Positions 44,941-56,779 of a stretch of DNA of 64,000 bases are shown piece by piece. The notes beneath the pieces were generated by a model. That model worked only from the letters and a program-made list of their open reading frames with translations. It made no database searches and had not been told where the DNA came from. A program made the translations under genes and the position numbers. How positions within the stretch are numbered: position 1 is the first letter of the stretch; the number at the start of each line of letters is the position of its first letter. This DNA is from Sphaerosporella brunnea (taxonomy: Eukaryota; Ascomycota; Pezizomycetes; Pezizales; Pyronemataceae): the NCBI GenBank assembly GCA_008704415.1, contig VXIS01000040.1:124001-188000 (forward strand), written 5' to 3'.

Positions 44941-47346
44941 TTACTCAAGCAAGCCAGCTGCCAAGGCTTCCAGATCCTCCAGCGTCTCTGGCTCATCTTC
45001 TGCCTCAATGGCCTTCCTCTTTTCCTTCTTCCTCTTCTTGCTGGGCCTCTCCTGTCTCTTTTCCTCTTCCAATGCCACGCCACTCTCCTCCTGATCATTG
45101 TCACTCCAATCTGGCAGCTCCAGCTTGTCGTGCAACTGTATGCCGTGCTCCACCTCTCCCTCTATCTCCTCACGCTCCCGTTGCTTCCGCTTCTCCTTCT
45201 TAATCCTCTTCTTCTCCCTGGCCAACTCACGATCCTCCACATCGGCCACCTTAACCTTCTTGCCCTCCTCCTCCACGAACTGTTTCCTCTGGACCTCCGG
45301 CGCACCCGCAGCATGGAACGCGCTCTCATCCTGCAGCTCGTACAATGCATGTGGGTTGCCTTCCTCATCAAACCTGAATTTCTGACCCTTACTCTTCAGC
45401 GCCGCCAACTTCTTCTTTGAAGTCAGCAGCTTTTCACGGCGCTTGCTGTCGATCAGGATTTCCTTTCCGTCCGGACCAGCGACGATCTTCTTGACCTCCT
45501 TCTGTTCGCCCTCCTCCTCTTCCTCGCTCTCCTCGTCACCCGATTCTTCGGACGAGGTGTCATAGCCTGTTCTCTTGACTTGCAGGAAGTCGGCCTCGTC
45601 GTCCGAGGCGCCGTTGTCGGCGACAAGGTTGCGATAGTGCCCTGCTAATACGTTCTGGTTGGTGCGCTCTACCATCTTGTCGTGTTTCGTGCGGACCTTC
45701 TTTTGTTCCTCCTTCTTCTTGGCGCCTCCTTCCTCGTCATCCTCGTCAGAGCTGTCACTCTCTTCCGCCGCCTCCGCCAGCTTCCGTAGCGCGCGCGGCA
45801 AGTTTTTACGTTCTTTGATTTTCTCGAGGTCTGCCGTCTTCAATCCCCTGATGCGAGGCTGTCCCGGCAGTCCCAAGCTGGCGGCAAACTCCTCAAGTGG
45901 GTACTCTTGCAGCTTAAAGCTCTCACGGTCCTTCTGGATCGAAATACTGCGTATATACGAAACGAAGGCTTTCTGTCCCAGATACTTCAACTCTGGGTCC
46001 TTGAAGCAGAGGTTCTGTAGCTGGGTTTTGATTTCTTTCTTTTTCGACTGCTTCGCGTTTACGCGGACGATCGGGACTTTTTTGGTTTCGAGGCGGGCGG
46101 TAATGCCAGCTTCTTCACTGGGGCAGAGGAAGAGGAGCGCGCGACCTGTCTTTTCGAAACGCGCGGTACGGCCGACTCGGTGGATGTAGGTTTCTGGGTC
46201 TTCCGGGGCGTCGAGTTGGATCACCCAGTCTACTGCTGGGAAGTCGAGGCCACGGGCTACAACGTCGGTGGCGAAGAGACAGCTGTTCTTCGCCGCAAGG
46301 AACTTGGCTGTGATTTCGGTGCGCGCGGTTTGTTTTTGCTTTCCGTGGAGATGTAGCAGTGGAATACCGATGTGGAGCTGGCGGAACGTCTCGTATACGT
46401 ACCGTACCTGTTTGCAGGAGCTCATAAAGACCATGATCTTTGCCGTCAGGTGGTTGCGAAGGAACGCGAAGAGTGTGTCGAGCTTTTCGTGTAGAGGGAC
46501 GACCATGTAGAACTGTTCCAGCTTCGCCGGAGTCGCGGAATCGGCGGTTTCGTGAACGGCGACATATTCGGGGTCTTTGAGACTCAGCCGTGCTAGGTCG
46601 GAGACGCTCTTGGTTTGCGTTGCGGAGAAGAGAAGCGTTTGACGTTCCTTGGGTAGGTTCGCAATGAGCGCATCCAGCGTCTTACGGAATCCCATATCCA
46701 AGATCCTATCCGCTTCATCCAAGACTAGCATCTGCAGGTTTTCGAAATTGAGACCGACGGTCTGGTCCATATGCTGTAGCATTCGGCCAGGCGTGCACAC
46801 CACGATATTCATACGATGCAGCGCGTCCTGCTCTTCCTTCAGCTTCTTCCCGCCGATCACCAGTCCCGCCGAAAACGTGTGTTCTCGCCCAATCTTGCGG
46901 AGCACATCGAAAATCTGGGTCGCCAGCTCTCGGGTCGGGGAGATAATCAGTGCGCCGACACCATCCAGCGTATTCCACTGGGCGCGCCAAAGGTTCTCCA
47001 GCACAGGAATCAGGAACGCCAGCGTCTTTCCGGACCCAGTTTTTGCGGCGCCGAGAACGTCGCGGCCCTTCAATGCCAACGGGATCGCTTTCCGCTGGAT
47101 GTCTGTAAGCGTTTTGAAGTGCGACTTGTCCAGGGCCATCGCGGTTTGCCGGGTCAGCGGCAACTCGGAAAAGAGGCTGGCGGCCTTGAGATCGAAGGCT
47201 GCCACCGCACCGCTGAGTTTCGCTATTTCTTCCTCGCCGCGCTTGCGTTTAAGGGATTTGGTCAGCCGGCTGTTGTTTTTTTGCTTTGGCGGAGGCCCAG
47301 AGGCATTCCCGTTGGCGGGAAGGCGGATGTGTGCGGGGGCGGGCAT
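44941..47346 (-). CDS. DBP4: DEAD-box RNA helicase Dbp4 (Hca4)
   Basis: Nucleolar ATP-dependent RNA helicase needed for 18S rRNA synthesis and release of U14 snoRNA. Single exon, 801 residues. Helicase motifs in order: Q motif ([16 protein letters not shown]), I (AAKTGSGKT), Ia (PTRELA), Ib (TPGR), II (DEAD in [11 protein letters not shown]), III (SAT), IV ([10 protein letters not shown]), V ([12 protein letters not shown]) and VI (HRVGRTAR). After the core are the Dbp4-specific domain ([20 protein letters not shown]) and a long Lys/Glu-rich nucleolar tail. Start ATG 47346 ([13 protein letters not shown]) fits the family; an in-frame ATG at 47415 would add 23 residues without typical sequence. 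Shares its promoter region with SEC3. Confidence 0.97.
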   Translation of the reverse strand: MPAPAHIRLPANGNASGPPPKQKNNSRLTKSLKRKRGEEEIAKLSGAVAAFDLKAASLFSELPLTRQTAMALDKSHFKTLTDIQRKAIPLALKGRDVLGAAKTGSGKTLAFLIPVLENLWRAQWNTLDGVGALIISPTRELATQIFDVLRKIGREHTFSAGLVIGGKKLKEEQDALHRMNIVVCTPGRMLQHMDQTVGLNFENLQMLVLDEADRILDMGFRKTLDALIANLPKERQTLLFSATQTKSVSDLARLSLKDPEYVAVHETADSATPAKLEQFYMVVPLHEKLDTLFAFLRNHLTAKIMVFMSSCKQVRYVYETFRQLHIGIPLLHLHGKQKQTARTEITAKFLAAKNSCLFATDVVARGLDFPAVDWVIQLDAPEDPETYIHRVGRTARFEKTGRALLFLCPSEEAGITARLETKKVPIVRVNAKQSKKKEIKTQLQNLCFKDPELKYLGQKAFVSYIRSISIQKDRESFKLQEYPLEEFAASLGLPGQPRIRGLKTADLEKIKERKNLPRALRKLAEAAEESDSSDEDDEEGGAKKKEEQKKVRTKHDKMVERTNQNVLAGHYRNLVADNGASDDEADFLQVKRTGYDTSSEESGDEESEEEEEGEQKEVKKIVAGPDGKEILIDSKRREKLLTSKKKLAALKSKGQKFRFDEEGNPHALYELQDESAFHAAGAPEVQRKQFVEEEGKKVKVADVEDRELAREKKRIKKEKRKQREREEIEGEVEHGIQLHDKLELPDWSDNDQEESGVALEEEKRQERPSKKRKKEKRKAIEAEDEPETLEDLEALAAGLLE

Positions 47347-47854
47347 GGCGGGGTTGCAATGTTGAAGCCGCCGGTTGGACGAGAGAACGTGAAGAAAATG
47401 TTGGAAGCATTGCATAGCGAAATGTTTGTGCTACCTCGGAAAACGCTGCTTCACAGGATCTCACTCAGAAGTCCCTTTGCCGCTGAGTCTAAAATTTACA
47501 CTCGACGAAACAGCATTCGTCGGGAACGGGTAAGCTGTGGTGAGGCACATTACGCAAGTTTTTTGGCCGTGGATTTACATATATATTCTGTCCCCGTCAG
47601 TTGCATTATTGCACAGCTCGTGGCCCCCTGCGCAGCCGAACTGAACTCTTGTGCTCCCGAAACTGAAGCAACTGCCTGCCCCGAGCACAGCAGCAGCAAC
47701 AGCAACAACAACAACCGCCGCCCACCCTCGCATAGCCAATTCGAACGGGGAAGCAGCACAGGCAAAGCAAAGCAGAGCGAAGCCTTATTGCAGCTTTGAA
47801 TTCTGAGCGACGTCAGCCGAGATCGCACCGCACGATTGTGGAGAGCAATCGAGC
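47347..47854. promoter_or_regulatory. Divergent promoter DBP4/SEC3
   Basis: 508-bp divergent region. A CCAAT box lies at 47736-47740 (CATAGCCAATTCG) and a CAA-rich stretch at about 47690-47715. No gene. Confidence 0.4.
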
Positions 47855-50800
47855 ATGGCGGACTACGCGCGAAGCCCCGTGTCTGCGGCGCCGGGACAAA
47901 ACACGGCAGCGATGACGAAAGCGCAGCAATTCGAGGATGAGAAGCGAAGAATAATGCAGTCTTGCTTCAGCAGGCAGGACGTTGATGGCTCCCGTCTGTG
48001 TCCCCCCAGGAAATCGCCTGACCCCCTCTTTGAAGCTGGAGAGCTCACAATCGAATGCAGTACTTGAATCCTATATCACCCACTGCAGAGTGACCGAAGA
48101 TGCCTCGTCGAGCGAACCGCCGGGTCCTGGTTCCGCGCCCACGGAGAGGAAGGCACGCGTCATCATGGTTGCGGTCCGTAAGTCGGGCCGGGTGCGCATG
48201 CACAAGGGGCGTGAGAACGCGAATGGTTCGTTTTCGATCGGAAAAACATGGAATCTAGACGATCTACAGTCAATCCAGAATTATCCTGCGCCGAACGAGA
48301 AGGGGTTCACCGTCACAATACTTAAGCCTTATTACTGGCAGGCGAACTCCGCTAAGGAGAAGGACTTCTTTGTTTCCTCTCTCGTTAAAATATACAAGAA
48401 ATATACTGGCGGGAAGATTCCAGAGTTGATTGGCTTCGCTAAAACCGAGCTTGATGCGCTGCTGGGTCCTGGTGGCGCGGCGGTTATGGTCAGGCAGAAG
48501 GAGGAGGAGGCCGCCAGGAGCCCAAAGACGGCGGCTTCGCCAGTAGCCAGTGTGCCACCTTCACTATCATCGGCGCAGCAGTCATCCACTCCTCGAAATG
48601 TGCCGTCAGCAGAGTCGCTCAATAAGCCACGTGGTGGACCGCAGTATCTCGGACAGAGGGCACTGGACTCAAAGGCCATGGGGCCACCATCTCCAAACAC
48701 AATGAGGCCTATGAAATCCAACGATGGCCTTTCGGGTCGCAGAACGCCAGTGGAAACACAGGCGAGACAAACGCCCCCCCCACCTCCAATCCCACAGGGA
48801 GCTCCTATGGCTTCAAACGGTCGACGACCATCCGGCGGGTCTTCTAAGTCGGACCAGAGCAGAGCCCCGTCATCGAGCTCCCGTGCTGGACCGGCGCCTT
48901 TGGACGACGACAGAACGTTGAGGCGCGCACCGTCACAGGACAAAATGAGGTCAGCTTCCATCAACAGCCAGCAGTCTGCCGACTCGCGACGGGAAGCGAT
49001 GGAACAGTATCCATACCAAGCCCCCAGCAAAAATGGACCCTCGCCCACCCCACCTCCGGTAGAAGATCGTGCAATACCGCAGAAGAAGTCCAGCAAAGAC
49101 GTAGCATCGCAGTTCCGTTTGGCGGCAAATGCTTATGGTCTAGGGAGCCAGCTGGCGCAGCAGAAATCGCGACCAAAAACTCCCACGACGCCCATATATG
49201 CGACTGCGCTTTCGAGAGAGCCCATGAATATGTCGTCGCCAGAGGTCACCCATCCTGTTCCACAGCTAAAGAATCCGCAAGAACGAGGACGGTCTGGTGA
49301 CCAGCCCAATGGTGGGTACGCTGCGTATAGCGGGCGACCCTCGCAAGACAGTCAGCGTCCTCGCTCTCCATCACATCCCAGAGAGCAGTTTCCCTCGATA
49401 CCCATTGAAGTCGCTCCGTTGGTATTGAAAGAGCCACCCCCACGAAACGAGACCCGGACTAGACCCTCACCTTCACCTTCACGTCAAAACAGCCAGTCCT
49501 CCACGCCCACTACCCCCATTCCGGCGCCAATCATCAGTGAGCCTACATTAATGAGCAGAAAACCCACACTTCCCGCTCCAATCGCTGTGGTCTCGCCTCC
49601 CCCCAACGAGCCTTCCGCGGAAGCCCCAGTTCCGCGAAGTAGCGATGAGCCAAGTAATGATGGCAGCTCCCTTCGGGCTCCGACGGGGCCGACTAGAACC
49701 CGGTCGAAATCTCGAGGCCGAAAGAGACGCTCGACCAAGGCTTCGTATCTGGATGGCATCGACAAGACAGGGATGTCGGTGGATATCGAGGACCTCTTGC
49801 AGGAGTTCAATTGGGATGCGCAAGGCAGAATTGATCAGTTGAAGGCAGATGTGAGGAAGGAGCTGTCAAGGGTGGAGTCGAGTAATGTTGTTGTTAATGT
49901 TGGTGGTGACGACCGGATTGATCAGTTATCGGTGTTGCTTGATCAGGCCATCAAAGAATGTGAAGAGATGGACGGGCTGTTGACACTGTACGCCGTCGAG
50001 CTGACCGTAGGGAACCTCTCGCCGATCACGGATTCATTGGGTGCTAATAACATGAATAGAGCTTGAACGACGACATCGCGCATATCGAGAACCAGTCTCA
50101 AGGACTTCAACTGCAGACTGCCAATCAAAAGACACTGCAGAAGGAACTGCAGAACCTGCTGGACACGATTTCTATATCGCCGACGCAGATCGAGATCCTG
50201 AGGCAAGGTTCTTTGGACTCGCCTCGTGGACTGGAACAGATTGAACAGACGCTGCTGTCACTTTACAAGGCCATGAGGGTTATAGAGCCTAGCAGTGGCT
50301 CGCTCTTCCCATCTTCGCCCGGACACGCACGGCGAGGATCGTTCAGTGAGGAGGGAGTGGGCAGCATGCGTGCCTTGCAGGAGAGGAAGGAAGAGTACCG
50401 CAATAGTACTCGTGCCTTCCTTGGGCGACTACATCAGTTCCTGAACATCAAGTTCCAGGCCGAAATCATGGAGATCAAGAAGGACGCAAGCATTGCTCAA
50501 GCAAATGCAGGGCTTCGTCCAAAAATGGTCGAGCACGACAAGGCATACCAGAACTTGTGGAAGTTTGCAGCCCTGATCGCGTTTGCGCGTGATGTGGACG
50601 GAGACGAATACGTGGAGCTCCGACGGCTGTACGAGAAGCCTGTCAAGTCCATGGTCGTAGAGGAGATTCGCGAGCACATCGCTGCCTGGAAGAAGATCAC
50701 CAAGAAGCCAACGCAGGAAGAGCAAGACCTAGTCTTCACCGCTCCGGAGAAAGAAGAACTGGTGGACAAGGTCTATGCTGCGCGAAAGCTAACCGTCAAG

Positions 50801-52156
50801 AAGTCCATTGCACGAATTCGCACGGGAGGCGGCAGCTTCGTGGGCGGAGAACGTCCCACTCCCGGCATCATCGCTGCATATGAGGCATTCTCTGGCGCCT
50901 TCAACGAAATCTACAATCTAGTCTTCAAGGAGCAAAACTTCGTAGTCGAGTTCTTCCAGCTCTCTTCTCGTTGCACTAAGGACTTTGTAGAGTTCGCCTC
51001 TGCCGGTGGGCCCGAGACCAGGCGTTTGAACGACCTCGGAGGTCTTTGCGCAGTGGAGCCAGATAAGCTTAAGGCTAAGCTAATCGTGGAGTACATCGGC
51101 GACCTCTTCGCATCGCTGATGCAGGACCTGCAGAACATGATCGAGTGGGCGACGCAAGGGGATGCTACCCAGGGCGTGGGTATCATGTATGCGATCGAAC
51201 AGAAACTGGCCACCCTGAAGCAGACGGACCAGGAGTTTTTGCAGAAGCTGCTACAGAAGCTTCACGACCGGCTTGCGGGGTTGTTTTCCAGGTTTTTGGA
51301 TGATCAGGTTAAAGCTATCGAAGAAACCAAGGTTAAGATCAAGAAGAGGAAGGGTGTTATCTTGTTCATGCGTGTTTTCCCTGTATTTTCCCCGTGCCAG
51401 CTCTCCTCCCTACCGTAGCTGACAATATGAAACCAGGGCTTCGCCGCAAGAATCGAAGAGCAAATCCCGTACGACCGCACCACCTACGCCAACGACGAAC
51501 TCGACATCCGCGAGCTCGTCAACGACGGCTACAGCAAGATCAACAAAGCGATGTTCGAGTCGCTGCACGCGATCGCAAAGGAGTCACCGGCCGTCGCAAG
51601 CCAAAATGTAGACCCGGAAGACAAGGAGCAGCTGAACTACCACATCATGATGATCGAGAACATGCACCACTACCTCGAGGAGGTCGACACCCGCGGCAAC
51701 GCGATTCTGGAGTCATTCCGCAAACGCGCCGAGGACGAGTACAGGGAACACATGGGCCTCTACATCGGCGCCGTTATTCGTCGCCCGTTGGCGAAACTGC
51801 TCGATTTCATCGAGAACGTGGAGGCGCTGGTCAAGTCCGGCGCTACCGGGGAGGATATTGCCAACCGTGGTGCGCATAATAAGGCCGCGTTCAAGAAGGT
51901 GCTGGAACATAATGATGGGAAGGATATCCGCAAGGGTATCGAGGCCCTCAAGAAGCGGGTGGATAAGCATTTCGGAGATGATCATCGCGGTGGCGATGCT
52001 CCAGTCATTGAGAAGATCCTCTCGCGCCTGGAAGATGAATACATCAATGTCCATAAGCGCATCATGTTGCTGCTGGTCGGGCCATACAAGGAGTGCAGTC
52101 TCGAGTGCAGCTTCATGGTCAATGATGTCAAGGTCGGATTCAGGGGCGGGAAATAG
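47855..52156 (+). CDS. SEC3: Exocyst complex component Sec3
   Basis: Subunit of the exocyst that tethers secretory vesicles at growing hyphal tips and binds PI(4,5)P2 and Rho GTPases. Exons 47855-47993, 48061-50006, 50060-51382 and 51437-52156 sum to 1,376 codons. The N-terminal PH-like domain (about residues 45-170) has YITHCRVTEDAS, VIMVAVRKSGRVRMHKGREN and GSFSIGKTWNLDDLQSIQNY. A ~400-residue Pro/Ser-rich linker follows. The coiled-coil and Sec3 C-terminal domain start near VDIEDLLQEFNWDAQGRIDQ and run through YAVELTSLNDDIAHIENQ, FVVEFFQLSSR, KKRKGVILFMRVFP and AVIRRPLAKLLDFIENVEAL. Introns 47994-48060, 50007-50059 and 51383-51436 are GT-AG and in phase; each read-through frame ends in a stop. 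Start ATG 47855 is preceded by GAGC and opens MADYARSPVSAAPG. Confidence 0.95.
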
Positions 52157-52481
52157 ATGTTGCATGTATGTACCCATTGCACTTCGTTCGGTGTTTGTTA
52201 TTGTTCTTCCCTTGCGTAGGATTGCTTTTATTTCATCGTCGGGTCGTTTTTTCTTCTTGCCTTCTTGCTGTAGGTATATCTAGGGCTTGCAATTTATTTC
52301 TGGGTGGATTGATACCTCACGAATTGGTTGTACTCTTTCTTCAAAGTGCCTTCGTTGAGACCTACTACTGCTACTCCTATACAAAACCTAGAGCCCAGCT
52401 CCCAGTCATAAGAATGGTATATCAAAACCACAAAGGCCATTCTCCTGTACTCGGAACATCACATCAATCCTCCCCTTCCAA
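52157..52481. other. Convergent 3' region SEC3/carboxypeptidase
   Basis: 3' flanks of both genes; nothing else seen. Confidence 0.5.
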
Positions 52482-54970
52482 TCACAGCATCGCGATACAG
52501 AACGCCATCGCCACCAGCAACGCCGCCACACTCGGAGCCAGACCCATAGCACCTGAGGCCTTGTGGCCACCGCCACCTGGTGTCGTCTTGTTGCCCATTT
52601 TCGCATTGGCACCAGCATCCGCTTTGGCCTGTCCAGGCGGATATGGCGGCAGCGGGGCCGGCTCGGGGTAATCCTCGGTGCGGTTGTAAACCACGCCATT
52701 ATAGATGACGCCTTTCTTATCTGCCAGTAGAAACCAGTGATCGTCGTCGCAAGTGGTGATGTCACGTACAAAGCACGTTGGCTCCGGGGGCTCGGGGGCA
52801 ACGAGAGTCTTTGTGCTCTCTGCTTCCCCGGTGGTCGAGTAATCATCGGTGATTGGGTCGCCAGTGGCGACTGAGAGACCTTTGATGATGCGTTCAAACA
52901 CTCTGAATGACGTTTCTGGTTGGTAGGCAGGGACAAGGTGGCCAGCTTGACTGGAGGGCGGGTCAGTTAAAAAAGTTAGAAGGGGTGAGGATGTGGGCTC
53001 ACTAGATGCGAGAGAAAGAGAACAAGCCATGTTGTCGTACCTGTCCTCCGATGTAGGAACTGTTTACTTCAATGTCTTGGTAGCCAGCTTTAATGAAGTT
53101 GCTCGCCTGCGGATAGTCGATGGCTAAACTGGCCGCCTCGCCTCCGACCCAGTTGCATATGTAATCTCGATCTCCGTAAATCAATGCTACGCGCACTCCA
53201 GCCTGCAGAAGCTCCGCAATCGCTTCCATTTGGCCTCCACGGACAAAGTCGCCAGCTACAAGAGTTTTCCATTAGCACTTCGTGTGTTCATATAATGCAG
53301 TTGCGGCACTTACTATCCTTAAACTTGCGAAAAACCGGTATGTTGGACTGCGAGAAGTTGGTACGGGCACCAATAGCCTCCAAAACAGTGGCATTGTTCA
53401 GATATTCCTGTTCCCTGGTTAAACGTTGGAAACCTGATATGAGGACTGTGGTGAATCCCACCTTATGATATACATCTGGAAACGGGTCCTTTTCCCGGTG
53501 GGCAATGTCATACCAACTTCTGTGGCTCATTAGCAATAAGACTTATAAAGTACTTACCTACTAAGTAGTAGGTACTTAGGGTAATACTTTGGGTCTATAC
53601 CTGTCAGACTCTCGATAGAGAGCCCTAATCGTATCGCAGACCCTATTTGCCATGGAGCAAACTGCGTTGACCTTCTTATTGTGTCCATAGTTATTGGAGT
53701 CAAGCTCTTGGACAAGTTTCCTGCATTTCAGAACTGAATCCTTGCAGCCGTTGCGCTCATTGAACCTATCCATACCAAGGTCCCGGGTCTCAGGCGTGAT
53801 GGCAGGAATACCATAGGAATTATTAGCCGCATAGTGCATGTAGGCAGGAGTCATTGTCAAGGCATCAATACACCCATTAACGATACCGAGTGATGCGAGA
53901 TGAATCCCAACAGTCTCGTTTTTGGGTAGTTCTCCGGATTCACGACGCTGGTTCTGTTTTTCAAAGTGGCGGAAAAATGTAGGTCCGTATTTGCCCCCGT
54001 AACTCTCGGCAAAGAGATTGATGCCAGTAGAACCTGCATATTGTGGAAAGTTGACCAGCCACGCTTGGAGAAAGTGCCAAATAGCCTCAGCGGCGATTGC
54101 GGTGGTATTTGCTGAATACTCTGCCTTTCCAGAGGGAAATGTGCCATTGATCAGGGCCAATTCCCGGATTGCCTCTAGGTACGCTTCTGTAGTCTTGTTC
54201 TTCAGGAAGACTTCTGTTGATATGGGCTGCTTTTCGTAGGGAGGTGCTGGCTTGCCCACTATGTACACGCCGTTGGAGTCCAGAAGCGGCAGCGAGCCGT
54301 TTGTCGGCGTGTCATAAGAGAAACCGACTTGGTTAGGCTACAGTTGCGCCTATCAGCCGACGAGGTATATTTGAGTCCTGTCAGGCTCACCTGGTCAATG
54401 AAAAGCATGTTACTCGCGGCATCCCAACCGAACTGCAAGACATCAGTTACCAGTTACACGAACTTGGGAATCTGGGTTGTCTATATACCTCCCGAGGTAT
54501 TGTGGTGAGTGATTCTTTGCTTGCCGGAACGGGTGCACACGGTCCAACCTCACTCATCATTCCAATCATGGACGAGCTCCCTTCACTCGCATGTTAGCCT
54601 CCCTACCAGTCCACCTCATGAACCAGTACATACCAGGACCTCCATTCAACCATATAGTCAGCGGTTTATCTTGCGGGTTTTCCCGTGCCTCGACAAACCA
54701 AAAGAAAGTATTGATGGGGTAGTCTTGTCGGATAGCTTCCAATGTCCCTGGAGGAATATGGACGTGCCCCGCGTACTGTTTCTGCTTCGGATTCCATGTT
54801 CTGCAAATCTCGTTGCTTGGCTCTTTGTAGGTTATTGTGATTCCCGGATTGCTGGCCTTCGAAATTGTTTTTGCACCTGTTACTGGCGGAGGGTAGCCAC
54901 TGTAATCTGCAGCGGAAAGAGTGATAATAAATACAATTGCCAAAAGCAGCGGGCACTGTAGAGAACACAT
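52482..54970 (-). CDS. Secreted, probably GPI-anchored serine carboxypeptidase (peptidase family S10)
   Basis: Extracellular or wall-bound exopeptidase of the carboxypeptidase S1 type. Seven exons: 54634-54970, 54489-54580, 54391-54432, 53601-54337, 53314-53519, 53003-53255 and 52482-52950; 2,136 nt, 711 residues. Signal peptide [20 protein letters not shown]. Family motifs: WLNGGPGSSSM (oxyanion), [11 protein letters not shown] (nucleophile Ser), [14 protein letters not shown] (Asp) and [13 protein letters not shown] (His). All three catalytic residues are present. Many N-x-S/T sequons. The tail has a Gly/Lys linker and a final hydrophobic segment ([19 protein letters not shown]), as in GPI-anchored proteins. 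Six introns of 52-81 bp are GT-AG and in phase. One (53520-53600) contains a small palindrome, ACTACTTAGTAGGTAAGTAC. The open frame reaches further upstream without an ATG. Confidence 0.94.
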
Positions 54971-55999
54971 TCGATTGGCAAGCAAGCAGATGTTTCAAAG
55001 GCACACCTGGCAGCAGTGAGAGAATGAGGAAAGGCAGGTGAAGAGAAAAGAGAAAGAGGGCAGAAGAAGAAGGTGTTGATGTCTGGCTTGGGATGGTCAC
55101 CTAAGAAGGCACAGCTGCATGGACTGGCGGAGTCCGAGGGTTACACGGCGACTCCACGCTGTTTAGCTGGGCATGAAGAAGAAGCAATGCGCACCAATTG
55201 GGATTGAGCATACGCGGCGCTGCATGAAGAGTACAAGTCCTCTGGAGTATAGTACACGCATTGAGCTTACCGCTCAGCCACAACTCGTTTCTTATGCTCA
55301 CTGGTTGGTTATCGCGGGTTTGCACAGCTTATCACTCGCCCATGCATCAGGAGCCTTGACCCAGTACGACAGATCAAGGTGTTTGCCGCCGGGTGCTTTT
55401 TCTTTTTCCTTTTTTTGTTTTTACAGAAGACTGTCGTCCAAGCCATCCAGAGTCTGATGCGGAACAACCCTAAACCTGGCCCAGTCCACCTCAGCCTCAG
55501 CGCCAAAAAAAGGGTCTCGTCTGCTGGAATTTGAACACGGCCATCAAGGAACCGCACACTCGCCCGAGTGCAAAATGCATCTCATGTTCCGAGGCTATAT
55601 GCTCGTAAACTAGGTTCGACAGACTGCGGTTGCGAATGCTCGGCTGTGAGGCAGATGCTAGTTGCTCGGAACACGGCTGCAACATGTACTAGAGTACGCA
55701 AAATCCACATACAGAACGACTCTCATTGGGCGACTCTCACGAACAACAGCGACTCAGCGAGACCAACCAACCCAACCCAACCAACCAACCAGCTACCGCT
55801 ATTGGAATTCCCCCGCAACTCTCCCCACTTGCTTCTATCACGAAAGCTTCGACAGTTACCACCTCACACCTTCTCTGCCGAATAACCTCTCGGAGGCAAC
55901 ATCTTTCTCGCCATCTGCGAACTTGTCATACCCTCTGTTCGAGCCACGACTACATCAGACGCACGCACCCTATTGGCTACAGCCAACTCGACCGCAAAT
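54971..55999. other. Divergent intergenic region carboxypeptidase/phosphatase
   Basis: Promoter side of both neighbours. Contains a CCAAC-type tandem stretch at about 55763-55791. No gene was supported. Confidence 0.45.
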
Positions 56000-56779
56000 A
56001 TGCTACTCGAGAACTTCCTGCGACGTTTGCTGCATCTCTACCTTCAAAGTTACCATGAACAGCGCCCCTTACTCCTCGAAATCCTAGCCTGGATAGCTCG
56101 CAATGCCAGTCCCTTCACCTACACCGCGACAACCGCATCCTCAGAAAAGCCGTCGCTTCCGATGCGTGCTGTCGTTTCGACAATCCTTTCTGGCAAACTC
56201 TACCTCTCTGGCATCACTGCTGCTTCCTCATCGGCCACCCTCGCCGAGCATGGGATCACGCATGTCCTCTCCGTGATCAACGCAGACGAGGTCCCCAAAC
56301 TTCCTGAAGGAATCAGGCACCGCATAATCCCAATTAGCGATACTACTACGGCCAACATCCTCCAGCATCTTCCTGATGTCATCGAATTCATAGAATCTGC
56401 ATTCCAGGAGGACCCAAATGCTAAAGTTCTCGTTCACTGCATCGAAGGAGTTTCCCGCTCCGCCTCTGCTGTTATCGCATACCTCATGGCCGAGCGCGGC
56501 ATGTCATTCGCGCAAGCCCTCCGGGTTGTCAAGCGCCGTCGGCCCGTAGTCTCTCCAAACCTTGGCTTCGTTCGCCAGTTGAGCGAGTGGGGGACTATTT
56601 GCGAGGCTAAACGAAAGGAAAACCCAAGGGAGTGGGAACAGGTCTTGAATCTTAGGCAGCGCAGGAGCGAGAGCCCACCGCCGCCTGTGAGGGTTGAGAA
56701 GGTGGAGAGAAGAACAAGCTGGAAGGATATGGTTTTTGGTCGCAGTGCGATGGATGAGACAGAATCTCTTGACACCTAA
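56000..56779 (+). CDS. Dual-specificity protein phosphatase
   Basis: Cysteine-based phosphatase with a single catalytic domain. Single exon, 259 residues from MLLENFLRRLLHLYLQ. The hydrophobic N-terminal helix could be a membrane or targeting segment. The DSP domain covers about residues 50-200: ISGKLYLSG-type start, ITHVLSVIN, then the signature HCIEGVSRSASAVIAYLM (HCx5R with Cys and Arg present) and an upstream DTTTANILQHL that places the general-acid Asp. The tail is basic (RRRPVVSP, KVERRTSWKD). Family resembles atypical small DSPs (DUSP12/Yvh1-like catalytic core) but lacks a Cys-rich zinc-binding C terminus, so it is not Yvh1. Substrate unknown. Confidence 0.9.
   Translation: MLLENFLRRLLHLYLQSYHEQRPLLLEILAWIARNASPFTYTATTASSEKPSLPMRAVVSTILSGKLYLSGITAASSSATLAEHGITHVLSVINADEVPKLPEGIRHRIIPISDTTTANILQHLPDVIEFIESAFQEDPNAKVLVHCIEGVSRSASAVIAYLMAERGMSFAQALRVVKRRRPVVSPNLGFVRQLSEWGTICEAKRKENPREWEQVLNLRQRRSESPPPPVRVEKVERRTSWKDMVFGRSAMDETESLDT

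Noticed and set aside
47347..47415. Upstream start for Dbp4 ([11 protein letters not shown]...)
   Set aside because: The extra 23 residues do not look like Dbp4 N termini; [13 protein letters not shown] at 47346 does.
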